This document shows, one piece after another, positions 12,389 through 25,286 of a stretch of DNA of 64,000 nt. The notes beneath the pieces were generated by a model. That model saw nothing but the letters and a program-made list of their open reading frames with translations, ran no database searches and was not told the origin of the DNA. The stretch is taken from positions 13,942,810-14,006,809 of the forward strand of contig NC_092051.1 of the NCBI RefSeq assembly GCF_003086295.3. The letters run 5' to 3'. A program made the translations under genes and the position numbers. The stretch is from Arachis hypogaea (lineage: Eukaryota > Streptophyta > Magnoliopsida > Fabales > Fabaceae). How positions within the stretch are numbered: position 1 is the first letter of the stretch; each line of letters opens with the position of its first letter.

Positions 12389-13847
12389 ATCCGTTTAAAA
12401 ATTATTGGAACTAAGATTGAACGTTAGAAATCAAATTAAAATTTATCTCAAAAGGTTAAAAACCAAATTAGTACTATATGAAAAATTAAACCGAAAAGTA
12501 AAGTGGAAATTCTTGGGAAAATACTCAAAATAGCTTGCTTTAGACGGTAGCTTAATGAGCAAAAATAAAGGATAGCCACATATGTGGCATATAATGTGTT
12601 CTATGTTCTGATTCAATGTTCTAATGTTCTGGTTCAGTGTTGGTTCGTTTTGTCCTGACAGGAAAAAATGAAGGGAAAAAGTGTTCGCTTTTATAATGCA
12701 ATTCCTTGACCATATAGGTATTGTGACACAATAACAAGAACCCTGTTCATTGCATTTCTTTTCTATAGTACTATCATTATTATTGCATTATTCTATATCA
12801 CCATAGAATGGCAATTCAATGTAATATTTTTCATACAAAATATTTATCACCATAGCTTATTCACGCACACCAGACAAGCTTCTTAGGTAATTCCTTTGAA
12901 CAAAATATGATAAAACTAATTAAAATGGAATTTATTTAATTTAATCTCTTTATTTTTCACTCTCTCTAATTTTGGAGGAATGTGATAGAACTATAATGCG
13001 AGCATTCAAATTAAAATATCTTGTCATTGCAGATTTGTAAGTATTCAAATCTAGCTCTAGTAAAGTCCAAAACCAGAATACTAAATGAAAGTGGACAAAT
13101 TTCGGTGCTCCACCATATATATGTAATGAATAAAGAAATAATTAGGAGTTTTGATTATTTTTATTTTTAAATGTGTTCAAAAAATTATTTATATATTTAT
13201 TTAAAATTTAAAAAATAATTAAAACCTTAAATTATTATTCACAGAAAGACAATATGTAAGGTCCATCAACATAACTTGTTGACTTTGACTTGCCAAGTTG
13301 CCATGATGCCATCATAATTGTAGGAGGAAGAAACCAATCAAATGATCATGTAAATGAGTCAGCTGGGTCAATTTGGGGCCGTATCCGAATAGACACGTTA
13401 AAAAATAAAACAAAAAACACAGCCACAAAAACAACAACTTACTAAGAACAAAACTTAGGCCTGTTTGTTTGGTCAATATTTGTTTCTTTTTTATTTTAAA
13501 AGTTATGTGGGAAAAAAGCAAAGATTTTTTCATTTTCATTTATTTATTCACAAATTTCTATATTAAAAAAATATTATTTTTAAACCAAACATGTTCCTAG
13601 AGACCGTTTGGTACATAAAATTTATCCAAATTTTCAATAATAGTACACATTGTACGCTTAGGTCATTGACTCCCTATACTTTCTCATATTAATATTACTT
13701 GGGCTCATGAATAGTCACATAAAATATTATAATGAAATATTTTATCGGATACTTAAATTATAAATACAAAAATCATATAATTTAAGACGGTGAATAAAAA
13801 TGGAACTGAAATAGAAATAATGGAGCAATGAGCAGTGAAGTGTTTTT
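12389..13847. other. Intergenic DNA, no supported gene
   Basis: AT-rich with short mixed-composition stretches. The 75-codon minus frame at 13312-13539 has no recognisable domain. I see nothing assignable here. Confidence 0.5.
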
Positions 13848-14028
13848 CTTTTTTTTTTTATAGTATTTTTTAATCTGATAAATTAAAAATTAATTTATTA
13901 TGATCGAAATTTTATTAAAAATTTGTTGTTAGCTAGTAAGTTTCAACTAGCTAATAAATTATTATATGAAAAAGAAAAATTTTAAATTTACAATACTTAT
14001 TTAAATAGACTAATGAACTAATCATTAA
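13848..14028 (-). mobile_element. Decayed tRNA-derived SINE, copy 1
   Basis: Read on the minus strand it follows the order of a known legume-type tRNA-derived SINE: an A-box-like GATTAGTTCATTAGT, a strongly AT-shifted B-box region, a TTATTAGCTAG segment, a GATTAAAAAATACTATAAAA tail and a poly(A) (plus-strand T run at about 13846-13859). It matches the SINE at 50585-50757 along its length but is more decayed. A foldback MITE begins at its 5' end. Confidence 0.6.
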
Positions 14029-14169
14029 GGTGAAAATTTAAGTGAGTCGACTTTACATAAAGTTGATAGTTGAGAGCCGTTAGATAAAAATTTAGTCAAA
14101 TCAATCAAATTATCTAACAACTCTTAATTATCAATTTTAAGTAAAGTGAATTGTACCTGAGTTTTCACC
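14029..14169. mobile_element. Short foldback MITE
   Basis: The ends GGTGAAAATTTAAGTGAGT and (reverse) GGTGAAAACTCAGGTACAAT begin an inverted repeat of about 60 bases. It includes ACTTTAC.TAAA.TTGATA and GTTAGATAA on both arms. The loop is only about 15-20 bases. No coding capacity. Confidence 0.65.
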
Positions 14170-16876
14170 CACTATTAAAGCAATTCAATTTGCTTTAAAG
14201 GATGCGTGGGTAGTGAAGTATATGTATGAAAATTGGAGGCCATGTGCAAGAAAGAAGGGCATGATGTTGTAGTGTTTTTGAGACATGGGAGTCCATACAA
14301 CTAGATAGTCACCCTCTCACATGCATAATAATGCATCATCGGAGCCCCACAAATCCAACTAACCCCGGCTACTAATATTCTCCCACTGTTCCCTCCTAGC
14401 CACGTTTTAAGTGGAGCACCAGACGACAATCTCTTTCACACCCCGACACAATCTTATACATTACGAAACATATACGAATTCCGAATTTCTCACCATCTTC
14501 TATTCCCTTTTCTTCTTTTTCGTCAGCTATCAATATCTCAACTTCATCAAACTCTAAATCATCGATATAATCTAATCTAATTTTCGATTTCTGAATCATT
14601 TGTACCAACCAATTTAAAGGTTGTATATTGTGATCTACATACATATACTTCGTATGTTTTGAATTAATTAACATTTATCCCACTAACATATGTTTACATG
14701 TTAATTAATAATTAAAAATATTAAAAAATCATGAAAATTTATTATTTTTTATTATTATTTAATCGTTAATTTAATTTTTTTTAATTTAATTTTTTTATTT
14801 TAATAATCTAACAACATACTTTATTTCAATAATCTAACTACTTTTCTAAGGTTTTTCAATCCAAACCAGCTGTCCGAGCTGGAGGTGTTTTAAAGAGGGA
14901 ACTAAGGGTGCATATGGTCTGGCCCGCCCCGTTTCGAACATTTTAAAGGTTAATTTGATGTGATTTTATCGGATCTAGAGTCGAACAAGGATCTCAAAAA
15001 TAGACTCAGTTATTATTTCGGGTTGGGTCCGGGTCAAAGCGAACCTAATTTCACCCGGTCCATATGCACTCTAAGGGAACTAAAAAAAATATATATGTTT
15101 TAAATTAATTTTAATATTATGTTATATTAATTATAAGCTTATTATTTTATTTTTAGTTACACTTGTTGAATTAGAAAATAGATCAAAAAAACATCAAATT
15201 AGAATTTATGGATAAATTCAAGTTCAGATATGGATATCAACTTTTCGATAACAATTTTTTTTTTTTATAAATAAGTGCATCATAAATAAGTTTCTTTATG
15301 AATAAATGTTTTTATAAATTATTGTTAAAGTTTTAAAGATTCAGTTTTCACCCGATTTGAACCCGATATAATTGTGGCCCAAAAATATTTAGATTTCATC
15401 GAATTTAAGACGGAATTACAAGTCAAAAAATAAACTCAATATATATTTAAGTTTGAATTTAAATCTGAACAAACCCGATTTCACCCGAACATAAACTACC
15501 CGAAAAGAGACAACATGAAAAATAAAACTTACAAGAGGCAAAAGGAAAGAAAATTAGGAGGGGGGCTACAAACTTAAGAACTTTGTGTGTAAAACATTAT
15601 TAATTTAGGGGTCTATTATTGTACTAAGCACCGCCCCTATCCAAACCACCAATATTAACCACTCTTGGTTTAGTCTAAAATTCAAACCAACAATTCGACA
15701 TAAATCATTCTAACAAACATTAATAAAAATTTAAACAAGTCAAAAACTAAAAATATACAAATTTAAAAAAAAAAACAACGAAGACGACGAAGAAGAGCAG
15801 AGAGCCAAAAGAGAATGACGATGTGGAAGAGAAAAAAAAAGCAGATTGAGAGGAGGAGAGATTGCTACAAGGGCAACAAATAAATCCGTGGCACAAAGGC
15901 GAAAACAGTTGTAAGTTGTGACATAAAGCACAATAAATATGGACAATAAATTTAAGTTTGGTGTGATAAAGCTTTTATTTTTTAAAAGTAGTTTATGAAA
16001 TATGTCTTTTAAATTTTATTTTTTTAAAAATTGTACTCTATAAAATTAAATTAAAAATAATTTTTGAAAAGTATAAGTATTATAATTGTGTTTAATAAAA
16101 TAATTTTTAAAAATAAAAAAGATCATAATAGACATATATATAATAAAAAATAATTATTTTTTTATACTAATAATTAATAAGAATAATTTTAAATATTTAT
16201 TATTATATAAAATTATATTAAATTTTTTAATTTTGATAAATATAAATCAACTTTAAATTTTTTTTAAGTGTATTAAAAAATATTCTAATTTTTAAAAATT
16301 ACAAACATAAGCACAAAAATTTTTAATATACCAAATATATAACGAGATGTAGTTCTTCTTCAAAAAATTTTACTAAATTAAGTCTTAGGATATATATTAT
16401 GCCAAGTAAAGAAGATAATGGATATAGAGCATACTAAGATAACAACAAAGACTATAATATTAATTAATTAAAAAATGTGATGCAACAAAGACAAAAACGA
16501 AGAAGAAAGAGGGAGAATATACAAAGGACATAAGTTGCAATAACATCAATGATGATAACAATGACGACAAAATTAAGGAGGGAGTGATGGAGGGAGGGAG
16601 TGAGAAAGGAGGAGATGATGCCACGATGAATGAGTTCTTAGTTCGATGGATCGAATGATAATGTGAGAAAAAAAAGAGATGATAGATTTAAGAATTTTGA
16701 TAAGACATTAGAAATAAAATTATTCTAACAATGTGTGTCAATCAAAATTTAGTATCTCAATTTTCTAGAGAGACATCAAATATATATTTTGGTATGAACT
16801 ATGTGATAATGTCTAAATTTTTTATAAACATAAGAGTAAAGTGATAATTATGTCTCTAAACATTTTGATTTTGGAC
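14170..16876. other. Intergenic DNA with a possible foldback repeat
   Basis: No gene supported. At about 14904-15078 the arms GGGTGCATATGGTCTGG and CCGGTCCATATGCACTC are inverted copies around a GC-rich centre (GGGTTGGGTCCGGGTC), suggesting a small nonautonomous element. Related CCCGATTT/TTCACCCGA motifs continue to about 15500. The rest is AT-rich. The 92-codon minus frame at 14396-14674 is acidic and unassigned. Confidence 0.4.
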
Positions 16877-18716
16877 TGATGGTTTATCAGTGGCTAAGAG
16901 AAGGGGTTGAATCTTAGCCCCTTTTTTGCTTAATAATACTTGCTGGCCTTTGAAATAACTTCTGGAGATTTTTTGTTTTTTGTCTCATACCTAGCCACGA
17001 GACTTTTTCTTTTTGTCTCGTACCTAGCCAATTCTCCCTAGGAACTACCCTTCCTATCCGGGACAAATCCAGAATCTAAACCCCAATCCTGAACTTGACT
17101 TGGTCACAGCCAAGCTTTCAACTGCTAAGTGCTAACCCAACTTGCAAAGGGATTCCCACAGAATCATGAAACACAACACAGATGTACAAAGGACCTCTAA
17201 GGACATCTATGACTTTTTCTTTTAATTTTGTATTCTCTGCCTTTTTCCGCTCTATGACTTTTTCTTACAAACCTCACTGTTTGCCTTTTTCCATGAGACT
17301 CAAGACAGACAAAATTAAACAGAAAAATATAACATGAAAAACATTGAAGGAGAAGAACTTCTGTTAGCTTAGGTAGCTATGAGAACTCTGTGCCTTACAC
17401 TCTCACTCCTTTTCTCCTTGCTTCAAGCCCTGACTGTTCTCCCTTATTTATAGAAGGGGAAGCCTCCACAGTTGAAACTGTTGAACCAAGCTAAACTTCT
17501 TCTTCTTCAAACAAAACCGATTCGGCCAGAGAGAGAGGAGAGGAAACCGAATGTAAAACCCAACATGTAATTACCTCTGTGTCTTCCTTTTACACCAAGC
17601 TTCATCAATCAGCGCCTTCCATCATGACTTGCACTCCAAGAAGGATTCCTAGCTCTTGATGAGGTCTCGATGATGACAGCTCCATCTACTCTAACTTCTG
17701 CCTCATCCTCCACGTAGCTACAGTAGCTACCTCCTGTAGTGGTTGAGCAAAAGTAGAGACGAGTCATGCCTCCAATGATCCTTTTCCTCTGACCGAGGTG
17801 AATTTCTTCCATTTTTGGTTATGGAAGGCTTGAGACTTCTTCACCACACCTTACCTTTAGTGGCAAAGATCTCAGCCACACCATACTATAGATTTTCTTT
17901 TTCTTACCGCCATCATCATAATGGCCTCTTCCTTGCAACTAGCTTCTCTGTGATTTTTACTGATAGCTTGCTTCATCCCCCCTTTCCTGCTAGACAAGAC
18001 TGAAAGAGAGAGGAGAGAGAACAGAGAAAAACTTGCAATGTAATTAAAGAAGAAAATGAAAATGAGTTAGGTTTACATTACCCATGCCTAGCTCTGCTTC
18101 CTTCTTCAGATTACTTGCTTCTATCATCTTCTTCTCTGACAGTGAGGTGACTAAATGCAAAGAGAGAGAAGAAAGAGTAGAAAGAAGAAAAGCAATGGAA
18201 GTAATGTGTGATATAAATTATAATCAATTAAAATTAATTAATCCCACTTTCCATGCTTTTGCCTTATAACGTGCATAACTCAATAAATGCCATCAAATCA
18301 GATTTTCTCTTTCCATTTACCAAGGCATTTAAAACTAATTTATAAAATTTGAATTCCAACTAAAGTGAGTTGGTGTCCGCGGGAAGCATGCAGCATTTGC
18401 TTTCTTCCTTCTTTTAATTTGGACCATAATGTTGGTCTTTTAATCACAATGATTTTGGGCTGCACCAAACTTTCTTGGCCCAATTCATGTTAATAAAATA
18501 ATTCAGCGTCATATTATATAGCAAATTTGGACAAAGCTGAATATTATCATTATATTGGTCTTTTTGTTGCTTAAACCCAATAACCAAAATTCTGCATAGA
18601 AAAATAGAAATTATTAATCAATTAATTTGAAGCTGAAATCAAATTAATAATTTTTTAAGTAATATTAATAATGTTTGATCATCATCATATTAATTTGGAG
18701 TTTTCCAAACTCATCA
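16877..18716 (-). repeat. Left LTR (3' LTR) of the copia element
   Basis: Reads TGATGGTTTATCA at the left and CAAACTCATCA at the right, so it is TG...CA bounded. It lacks about 190 bp present in the other LTR: the junction at about 17030 joins TCGTACCTAGCC directly to AATTCTCCCTAGG. Open frames at 17609-17812 and 17815-18003 recur in the other LTR and are not genes. Confidence 0.9.
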
Positions 18717-18727
18717 ATCTCCCCTTT
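18717..18727 (-). other. Polypurine tract of the copia element
   Basis: On the minus strand CAAAGGGGAGAT lies immediately before the 3' LTR start TGATGAGTTTGG, the expected place for plus-strand priming. Confidence 0.8.
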
Positions 18728-19370
18728 GATGACAAACATTATTAAAGCTTAATCGAAAAGGATTTGGATTAAAAAAATTCCTTGATGATTTGGCTGAATC
18801 CTCCCCATTTTCATTGTTCAAAATGCTCCCCCTTAATGTGTGCATGATTAATACAATATTCAAGAAAGCAAAAACTGTGTACAAACTCCAAAGAATTCCT
18901 AAAAGATAAAAACTTTTAAGATCGAGCCATATTTTCACAAGAAAATATTTTTCAAACACCTTAATAAAATTTCATATTCCAGTCAGCACACATGCATTTG
19001 AGCAAATAAATTTATCAATGACAATCAAAGCTCAAGTCGATTAATCCACTAACACAAAGTGCTCAAAATAGAGCCAAATCAGAGCATAAAACAGAGCAAA
19101 ACAGGGCAACAAATCAATGAAACATACAAAGCAAAACAAGTTAATGAAACATAACAGTTTCAATTCATCCCTTTTTCTCTTCTCTCCCTTTTGTCATCAA
19201 AAAAGGACCCTACAAAAAAAATAGAGAAAAAAAGTGCAGTCCATAACAAAACAACATCAAAATTAAGTTTGGTATAGTCTTTCAAGACAAATGAAAATAG
19301 TTCTATTGAGTCAAATACATAGAGAGCAAAATAACAGAGTATTCAGCAACAACAGCAACAGGGAACAAAC

Positions 19371-19793
19371 TTAGGAATCAGAATTTTTTTTATTAGATTC
19401 TATAACATCATCTTCTTTCTCGAAAGGAGCCATGTCCTCATCAATTGAATCCAAATGCTTTAAGAGCAAGTTTACTCTTTTATGAGATTTTAGCCAAGTC
19501 TTTTCATTTTGTAATGCAAGCTTTCTAGCTTCTTTGCTGGATTTTACCATTTGCTTAGACATGGTAGCAAACTCCAAAAGAACTTCTTTACCTTTAGCAT
19601 GTTGCGGTACACCGCCACCTTTGATTGTGGACACTTTATTCTCAACAAGCTCATTACTCAAATCAACATTAAAATGCTCAATCAAGCAAGTAAAAAATAT
19701 ACCATATGACAAGTTACTCCTTTTATTACTTTTCACACAGTCCCGCATATGATGAATCATAAAGTGAGTTAAAAATATGGGAATGGAGTTCAA
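19371..19793 (-). pseudogene. Copia-element extra ORF downstream of pol
   Basis: A 140-codon frame between RNase H and the 3' LTR, on the same strand as gag-pol. It reads IPIFLTHFMIHHMRDCVKSNKRSNL and later EEARK-type Lys/Glu-rich helices, ending in an acidic tail. Its position is that of the additional ('envelope-like' or plant-transposon-domain) ORF of Maximus/SIRE elements. It probably lacks its N-terminal part, since upstream frames are broken. No signal peptide or membrane segment is visible, so an envelope role is not supported here. Confidence 0.5.
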
Positions 19794-20319
19794 AACAGCA
19801 TAAAGAACAAAGGTGTCACAAATAGTTACCCTCTGATATGATCCGCTTTTAGGAGTAAAAGAACTGTCATTAATGCTAGGAACAAACCTTCTCTTTTAAA
19901 GCAAAATTATTAATGAAAACGGTTTCTTTTTTTTTTTAAATTAATTTGAATTTTTAAAATCATGAAAACTGAAAAGACAAGTCACGAGGAATGGTAAAAT
20001 ATTAAAATTGTCGTGACTTGAAATGGAATGAAGTGATGACATGTTGAAAAATTAATTTCAAAAAATTAAGGAGTTTTATGATTTAAAAAAAATAATGAGC
20101 CCATATCATATGAACAAAGTTTGTCTTACATAGGCCCAAAAAGTGGTTACAGCATGCTGGGCAATAGGGCACAATTCTTCATTTTTAATCCACAAATTTT
20201 ATGGGCTTTATACAAGTATTCCTTTGAAGAGTTCATCACTTGCCCAGATCTGTCTCCCTGCTACCTACGAGACAAAAAACAAACAGAATCAGAAAAATCA
20301 TAGATTATCAACAGAATTT

Positions 20320-21044
20320 AATTCTATCATTCCCAAACTATTTTTTAGAGAGCAGAATATGTCTTCACACAAGGGTTTAGTAAGAATGTCTGCAAGTTAT
20401 TCTTCGGATTTCACAAATTGAATATCAATAGTTTCCTTTTGCACATGTTCTCTAATAAAATGATATCTCACTTCAATGTGCTTGGTTCTAGAGTGCAGAA
20501 CAGGATTTTTGAAAATGTTTATTGCACTCATATTATCACAAAATAAGGGTATGGTATTGATTTTCAATTTGTAGTCTTTCAACTGAGTTTTCAACCAAAT
20601 TAATTGTGAACAACACACAGAGGCAAATATATATTCAGCTTCGGCTGTGGATAGAGCTACAGTGGCTTGTTTCTTGCTTGACCACATATTTAGTGAGCTT
20701 CCAAGGAAGCAACACATTCCGGATGTGCTCCGTCTATCCCTACAATCTCCCGCATAATCTGCATCACAAAACTCTACTGCATAAAAGTCATCAGATTTAG
20801 GATACCATAAGCCATAATCACATGTTCCCTTAATATATCTAATGATTCTTTTTACGGCTGAAAGATGGGATTCTTTTGGGTGAGATTGAAATCTTGAACA
20901 TACACCCACACTTTGAACAATGTTCGGTCTAGAGGAGGTAAGATACATGAGTGAACCTATCATTCCTCTATACCATGTTTCGTCCACATCTTTGCCATCA
21001 TCATCCTTTTCAAGATTAGTATTTGGATGCATTGGTGTTCCCAT
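20320..21044 (-). pseudogene. Copia pol: RT C-terminus and RNase H
   Basis: Reads GTPMHPNTNLEKDDDGKDVD, then YRGMIGSLMYLTSSRPNIV (connection) and the RNase H signature FCDADYAGDCRDRRSTSGMC, KKQATVALSTAEAEYI and HSRTKHIEVRYHFIREHV. A TAA at 20397-20399 interrupts the C-terminal VKSEE.LADILTKPLCE. The upstream break from the RT core is described with that entry. Confidence 0.9.
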
Positions 21045-21931
21045 AGGTTTGAAATTTTCTAGGCCAAATTTTTTGATTAATTCTTTAGCATATTTTTCTT
21101 GGTGAATAAAAGTGCCATTAAGAGTTTGTTTAATTTAGAAACCAAGAAAGAATGTTAGTTCTCCCATTAAACTCATTTCAGACTCACTAGTCATAAGTTT
21201 TCCAAACTCTTCACACAAGGATTCATTGGCACTTTAAATTTGAACAAGAAGAATATCATCATTAGATACTTTAATAAATAAAGTAGTATCGGTGGTACCC
21301 CTTTGAAAGTGATTTTCTAATAGGAAGGCACTAAGTCTTTCATACCAAGCTCTTGGAGCTTGCCTAAGGCCATAAAGAGCCTTTGAAAGTTTGAAAACAT
21401 GGTTTGGAAATTCTTTATTTTCAAAACCGGGGCTTGTGCCACAAACACTTCTCTATCTATAAAGCCATTAAAGAAAGCACATTTGACATCCATTTGGAAC
21501 ATTTTAAAACCTTTATGCGCAGCATAGGCAAGAAGCAACCTAATTGCTTCCATTCTTGCTACCGGAGTAAAAGACTCATCAAAATCAATACCTTCTTCTT
21601 GATCGTAACCTTGGGCCACTAATCTAGCCTTGTTACGAACAAATTTGCCATCCTCACCTAATTTATTTTTGAAAACCCATTTAGTACCCGTTACCTTCTT
21701 ACCATTCGGATGAGGTACTAGTGTCCAAACCTTATTCTTGTCAAATTGAGCTAGCTCTTCTTGCATGGCTTTGACCCAAGAAGGATCTTCAAGAGCTTGC
21801 TTCACATTATTAGGCTCCATTTGAGACAAGAACGCAATATTGCTTGGCTCGGCTTGCTTCTTGAATGAGGATGTTGTGGTTACTCCTTGGGAATGGTCAC
21901 CTATGATGAAATCATGGGGATAACCCCTCAT
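21045..21931 (-). pseudogene. Copia pol: reverse transcriptase core, YVDD box lost
   Basis: The open part (21931-21317) begins near [11 protein letters not shown] and contains [60 protein letters not shown] and [16 protein letters not shown], all standard copia RT. A frameshift near 21345 shifts to the frame of TLFIKVSNDDILLVQI. That frame runs straight into TAA and then SANESLCEEFGKLM at about 21236. The family places the catalytic YVDD box between these blocks, and it is absent. The enzyme cannot have been active in this copy. Confidence 0.9.
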
Positions 21932-21952
21932 AGACTTCCATTCTCTTGGTTT

Positions 21953-23464
21953 TCAGAGCAAGGTTGAGCTTTGATGAGTTTCAGCAGGTTGTTCTGTTCC
22001 AGATTCTCTTACTGGCTCAGGAGACAAAATAGAAATGTCTCCTCCATCTTGATGAGACAAAACTGGACGAACAGGTTCTTCACTTGGAACAGCATTGGGA
22101 CTTTCTTTACTTAGTTGATGGCTGGTTTCTGCTTCACTACCTGTGTCATCATCTAAAGAAGCACTGAGAATTGCATTAGTATCACAAAAAGAAACGTGTA
22201 TGGATTCCTCTATGGTCCTATGATCTTTGAGGTAAATTCTATACGCTTTGCTAGTGATAGAGTATCTAACAAACATTCCTTCATAGGATTTTGGATCAAA
22301 TTTACCAAGATTCTCTTTATTGTTAAGTACAAAGCATTTGCATCCAAAAATGTGGAAATACTTAAGATTTGGCGGGGTTTCTTTCCATAGCTCATAAGGT
22401 GTTTTCTTTAAACCCTTCCTAATGATTGTCCTATTCAAAATATAAAAAGCTGTATTTACAGCTTCAACCCACAAAAATTTTGGAACATCATTTTCACAAA
22501 GCATAGCCCTAGTCATCTCTTGAAAACTTCTATTCCTTCTTTCAACTATCCCATTTTGTTGAGGAATTCTAGGACATGAAAAGTTATGTGCAATTCCAAA
22601 ATCATCATAAAATTTTTCAAAGTCTTGATTTTCAAATTCTTTTCCATGATCACTTCTCAAGTGGGCAATTTTCAAATCTTTTTCATTTTAAATTCTTTTA
22701 CAAAGGGTTGAAAAAGCATGAAAAGCATTATTCTTATGAGCAAGGAAAAGTACCCAACCGAATCTAGAGTAATCATCTACCACTACTAAGCCATAGTGTT
22801 TACCTCCTAAGCTTTGAGTTCTTGTGGGATCAAAAAGATCAATGTGCAACATTTCTAATGGTCTCTTGGTAGAAATTTCATCTTTTGGTTTAAAAGAGGT
22901 TTTTACTTGTTTGCCTAATTGACAAGCATCACAAGTAATATCCTTATCAAATTTAATGTTTGGAATTCCTCTTACCAAGTTTTTCTTAACAAGTTTAGAA
23001 ATTTGGTACATGCTTGCATGACTCAATTTCTTATGCCATAGCCATTTTTCAGATTCAGGATAAGTAAAGCATGTTACATTTTGATCTTTTAAATCTTCAA
23101 GAGTCAATCCATACACATTGTTACATCTCTTAGCTTCAAACAAAATATCCCCAGATTTTCCACAAATAACTAAGCACACCAATTTTCTAAAAATAACTTC
23201 ATATCCAAGATCACATAATTGGCTCACACTTAGTAAATTGTGTTTCAAACCATCAACAAGAAGAACATCATTTATAGAAGATGAGAAGTTTTTACCAACT
23301 TTTCCAATGGCCACTATTTTTCCTTTACCATCATCACCGAAAGTGACAAACCCTCCATCACACTCATCAAGCATAATGAAGAAGGGTGCCTTTCCGGTCA
23401 TATGCCTAGAGCATCCACTATCCATGTACCACATATTGTCCTTCCACTTGGATGCTAGGCACAC
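21953..23464 (-). pseudogene. Copia pol: aspartic protease and integrase
   Basis: One frame with a TAA at about 22688-22690. The protease motif is MWYMDSGCSRHMTG. The gag-pre-integrase HHCC zinc region is WLWHKKLSHAS...ITCDACQLGKQ. The integrase core includes LEMLHIDLFDP, YGLVVVDDYSR, LRSDHGKEFEN (second Asp) and PQQNGIVERRNRS with the catalytic Glu. The C-terminal part holds YILNRTII and IFGCKCFVLNN. A TGA at 21953-21955 separates it from RT in the same frame. The stops look like C-to-T changes of CAA and CGA codons. Confidence 0.92.
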
Positions 23465-23477
23465 CTACAAAATGAGC

Positions 23478-25203
23478 TCAAGTGACTTTAGGTATCCAAA
23501 TCTTCTTGGATCCTTTCACGTTAAACCATCTTCTTTGTCCCAATCTATTGTAATAAAAAATAATTTTGCAAACTTTGTTACCAATCATTCTTTCACCAAA
23601 GAAACATTGAATGGGAAAGTGACCATTCCGGTTGCATAATCTACAAAATCTTAGAGTTGCTGTTTTGTTAAAGCTTGTTGGGTTTTGAAACCTTGTATCA
23701 TTAGAAGATGAAGCCACGTTTTCAAAAGAAGGTTCTTCAATAGATTTGTAAGTTTTGTGAAAACTCAAGCCAGCTTTATCATAAAGAGATTTTTGACTAG
23801 CCAAGATTTGATTTAGATTTTCAGAACTTTGAGTGAACTTGGCTAAGTCTTCTTTAAGCTTTTTGACCTCTTTAAGCAACTCTTCATTTTCTTTAAAACA
23901 GTTTACATATGCTACCACAGAGTGATTACTTTCACAGCTTTTAAGTTGAGCTTTTAACTGCTTGTTTTCTTCAACAAGTTCAACAGCAGTTTCAGCCTCT
24001 CTTAATTTATCTTTGAGAAAATCATTTTCAACTTTAAGAATGGTGATTTGTGATTCAAGATCTTGGTTATCAAGCAAGAAATATCTAATTTTTTCAGAGA
24101 GGTGGTCTATTATAAGATGAAGATCTTCAGTGTCAGGGTTATGAAAGACTACCTGTTCAACGTGATCTGCCATGAGACATGGTTGGGACTTGGTTTTTGA
24201 TTCTTCATCATCGTCTGAGTCGTTTTCCAAGTCCTCCCAAGAAGCCATCAGTCCTTTCTTTCTTCCCTTCTTTGGCTTCTCTTTCTTCTTCAACTTTGGA
24301 TAATCAAATTTGAAATGCCCAGTTTCTTTGCAGTTGTAACAGATTACCTTGCTGAAATCTTTCTTTTGTTTTCTAGAGCTGCTTCCTTTACTTCTTTCCT
24401 TGAGTTTCACCATTTTTCTGAATTTTTTGGCAAACAAAACAAATTCATTTTCAGAAGAATAATCACTGGATTTAACATCCAGGGGTTAGTAACAGATGTG
24501 AGAGCTATTCCTTTCTTTTTTGTATCTTTTTTCAAATATGTATTTTCAAATGCAAATAAATTTCCTCTCAAATCATCATATGTCATGGAATCAAGACCAC
24601 TACTCTCAGTATTATCAATGCCTTTGTTTCCCACTCTTTTGTGAGACATCTTAAGACTCTTCTCACAAGCACAGATTCAGGATACTTAATCCCCATAGCA
24701 TCCAAGCCAACAATGATGATGTTGAATCTTTTAAGCATTTCATCTATTGATTCTCCTTCCTTCATTGAGAACATTTCATACTCTCTGTTCTGCATGTCTA
24801 TCCTAGTCTTCTTTACTATGGTGGTTTCTTCATGAGTGACTTGAAGTTTGTCCCAGATTTTCTTTGCCGTTGTGCATCGTGATATCCATCGATATTCTTC
24901 GAAGTTGATTACACAGTTGAGTAAGTTGATAGCCTTGGCATTGAGCTCCACCTTCTTTCTGTCTTCTTCGGTCCAACTGGCTTCGGATTTAAGGGAGACT
25001 ACTCCTTCAGCACTTGTGGTGGTTGGATATTGAGAACCCTCCAGGATGATCTTCCATAGTCTGTAATCTACTGCTTGCAAAAAAATCTTCATTCTCTCCT
25101 TCCAATAGGTGTAGTTCTTCCCATTGAAAAGAGGAGGTCTGTTGCTTGACTGTCCTTCTGTCAGATTGTAGGACACCAAGTTTGAGCCACTGTTCTCTGC
25201 CAT
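23478..25203 (-). pseudogene. Copia gag polyprotein with broken frame and altered zinc knuckle
   Basis: Starts at MAENSGSNLV (ATG 25201-25203), about 48 bases inside the LTR boundary. The capsid-like region reads LFNGKNYTYWKERMKIFLQA and WDKLQVTHEETT. A frameshift near 24590-24650 moves to the frame continuing to 23478. The first CCHC knuckle reads CYNCKETGHFKFDY, with Asp where the last Cys is expected. A second knuckle, CRLCNRNGHFPIQC, is intact. A long Glu/Lys-rich coiled-coil-like stretch lies between them. It ends at TGA (23478-23480), just before the protease. Confidence 0.88.
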
Positions 25204-25250
25204 CTGGATCTTTTCTCCAAGTTGCAAAGCTTGATCTCTTTGAGACCAAA

Positions 25251-25261
25251 CTCTGATACCA
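25251..25261 (-). other. Copia primer binding site (initiator tRNA-Met)
   Basis: On the minus strand the LTR ends ACCATCA, followed after two bases by TGGTATCAGAG, complementary to the 3' end of plant initiator tRNA-Met. This fixes the element's orientation and its 5' LTR. Confidence 0.92.
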
Positions 25262-25286
25262 ATTGATGGTTTATCAATGGCTAAGA

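Noticed and set aside
19371..19793. Envelope gene of the copia element
   Set aside because: The extra ORF has no visible signal peptide or membrane segment, so only position, not sequence, suggests it.
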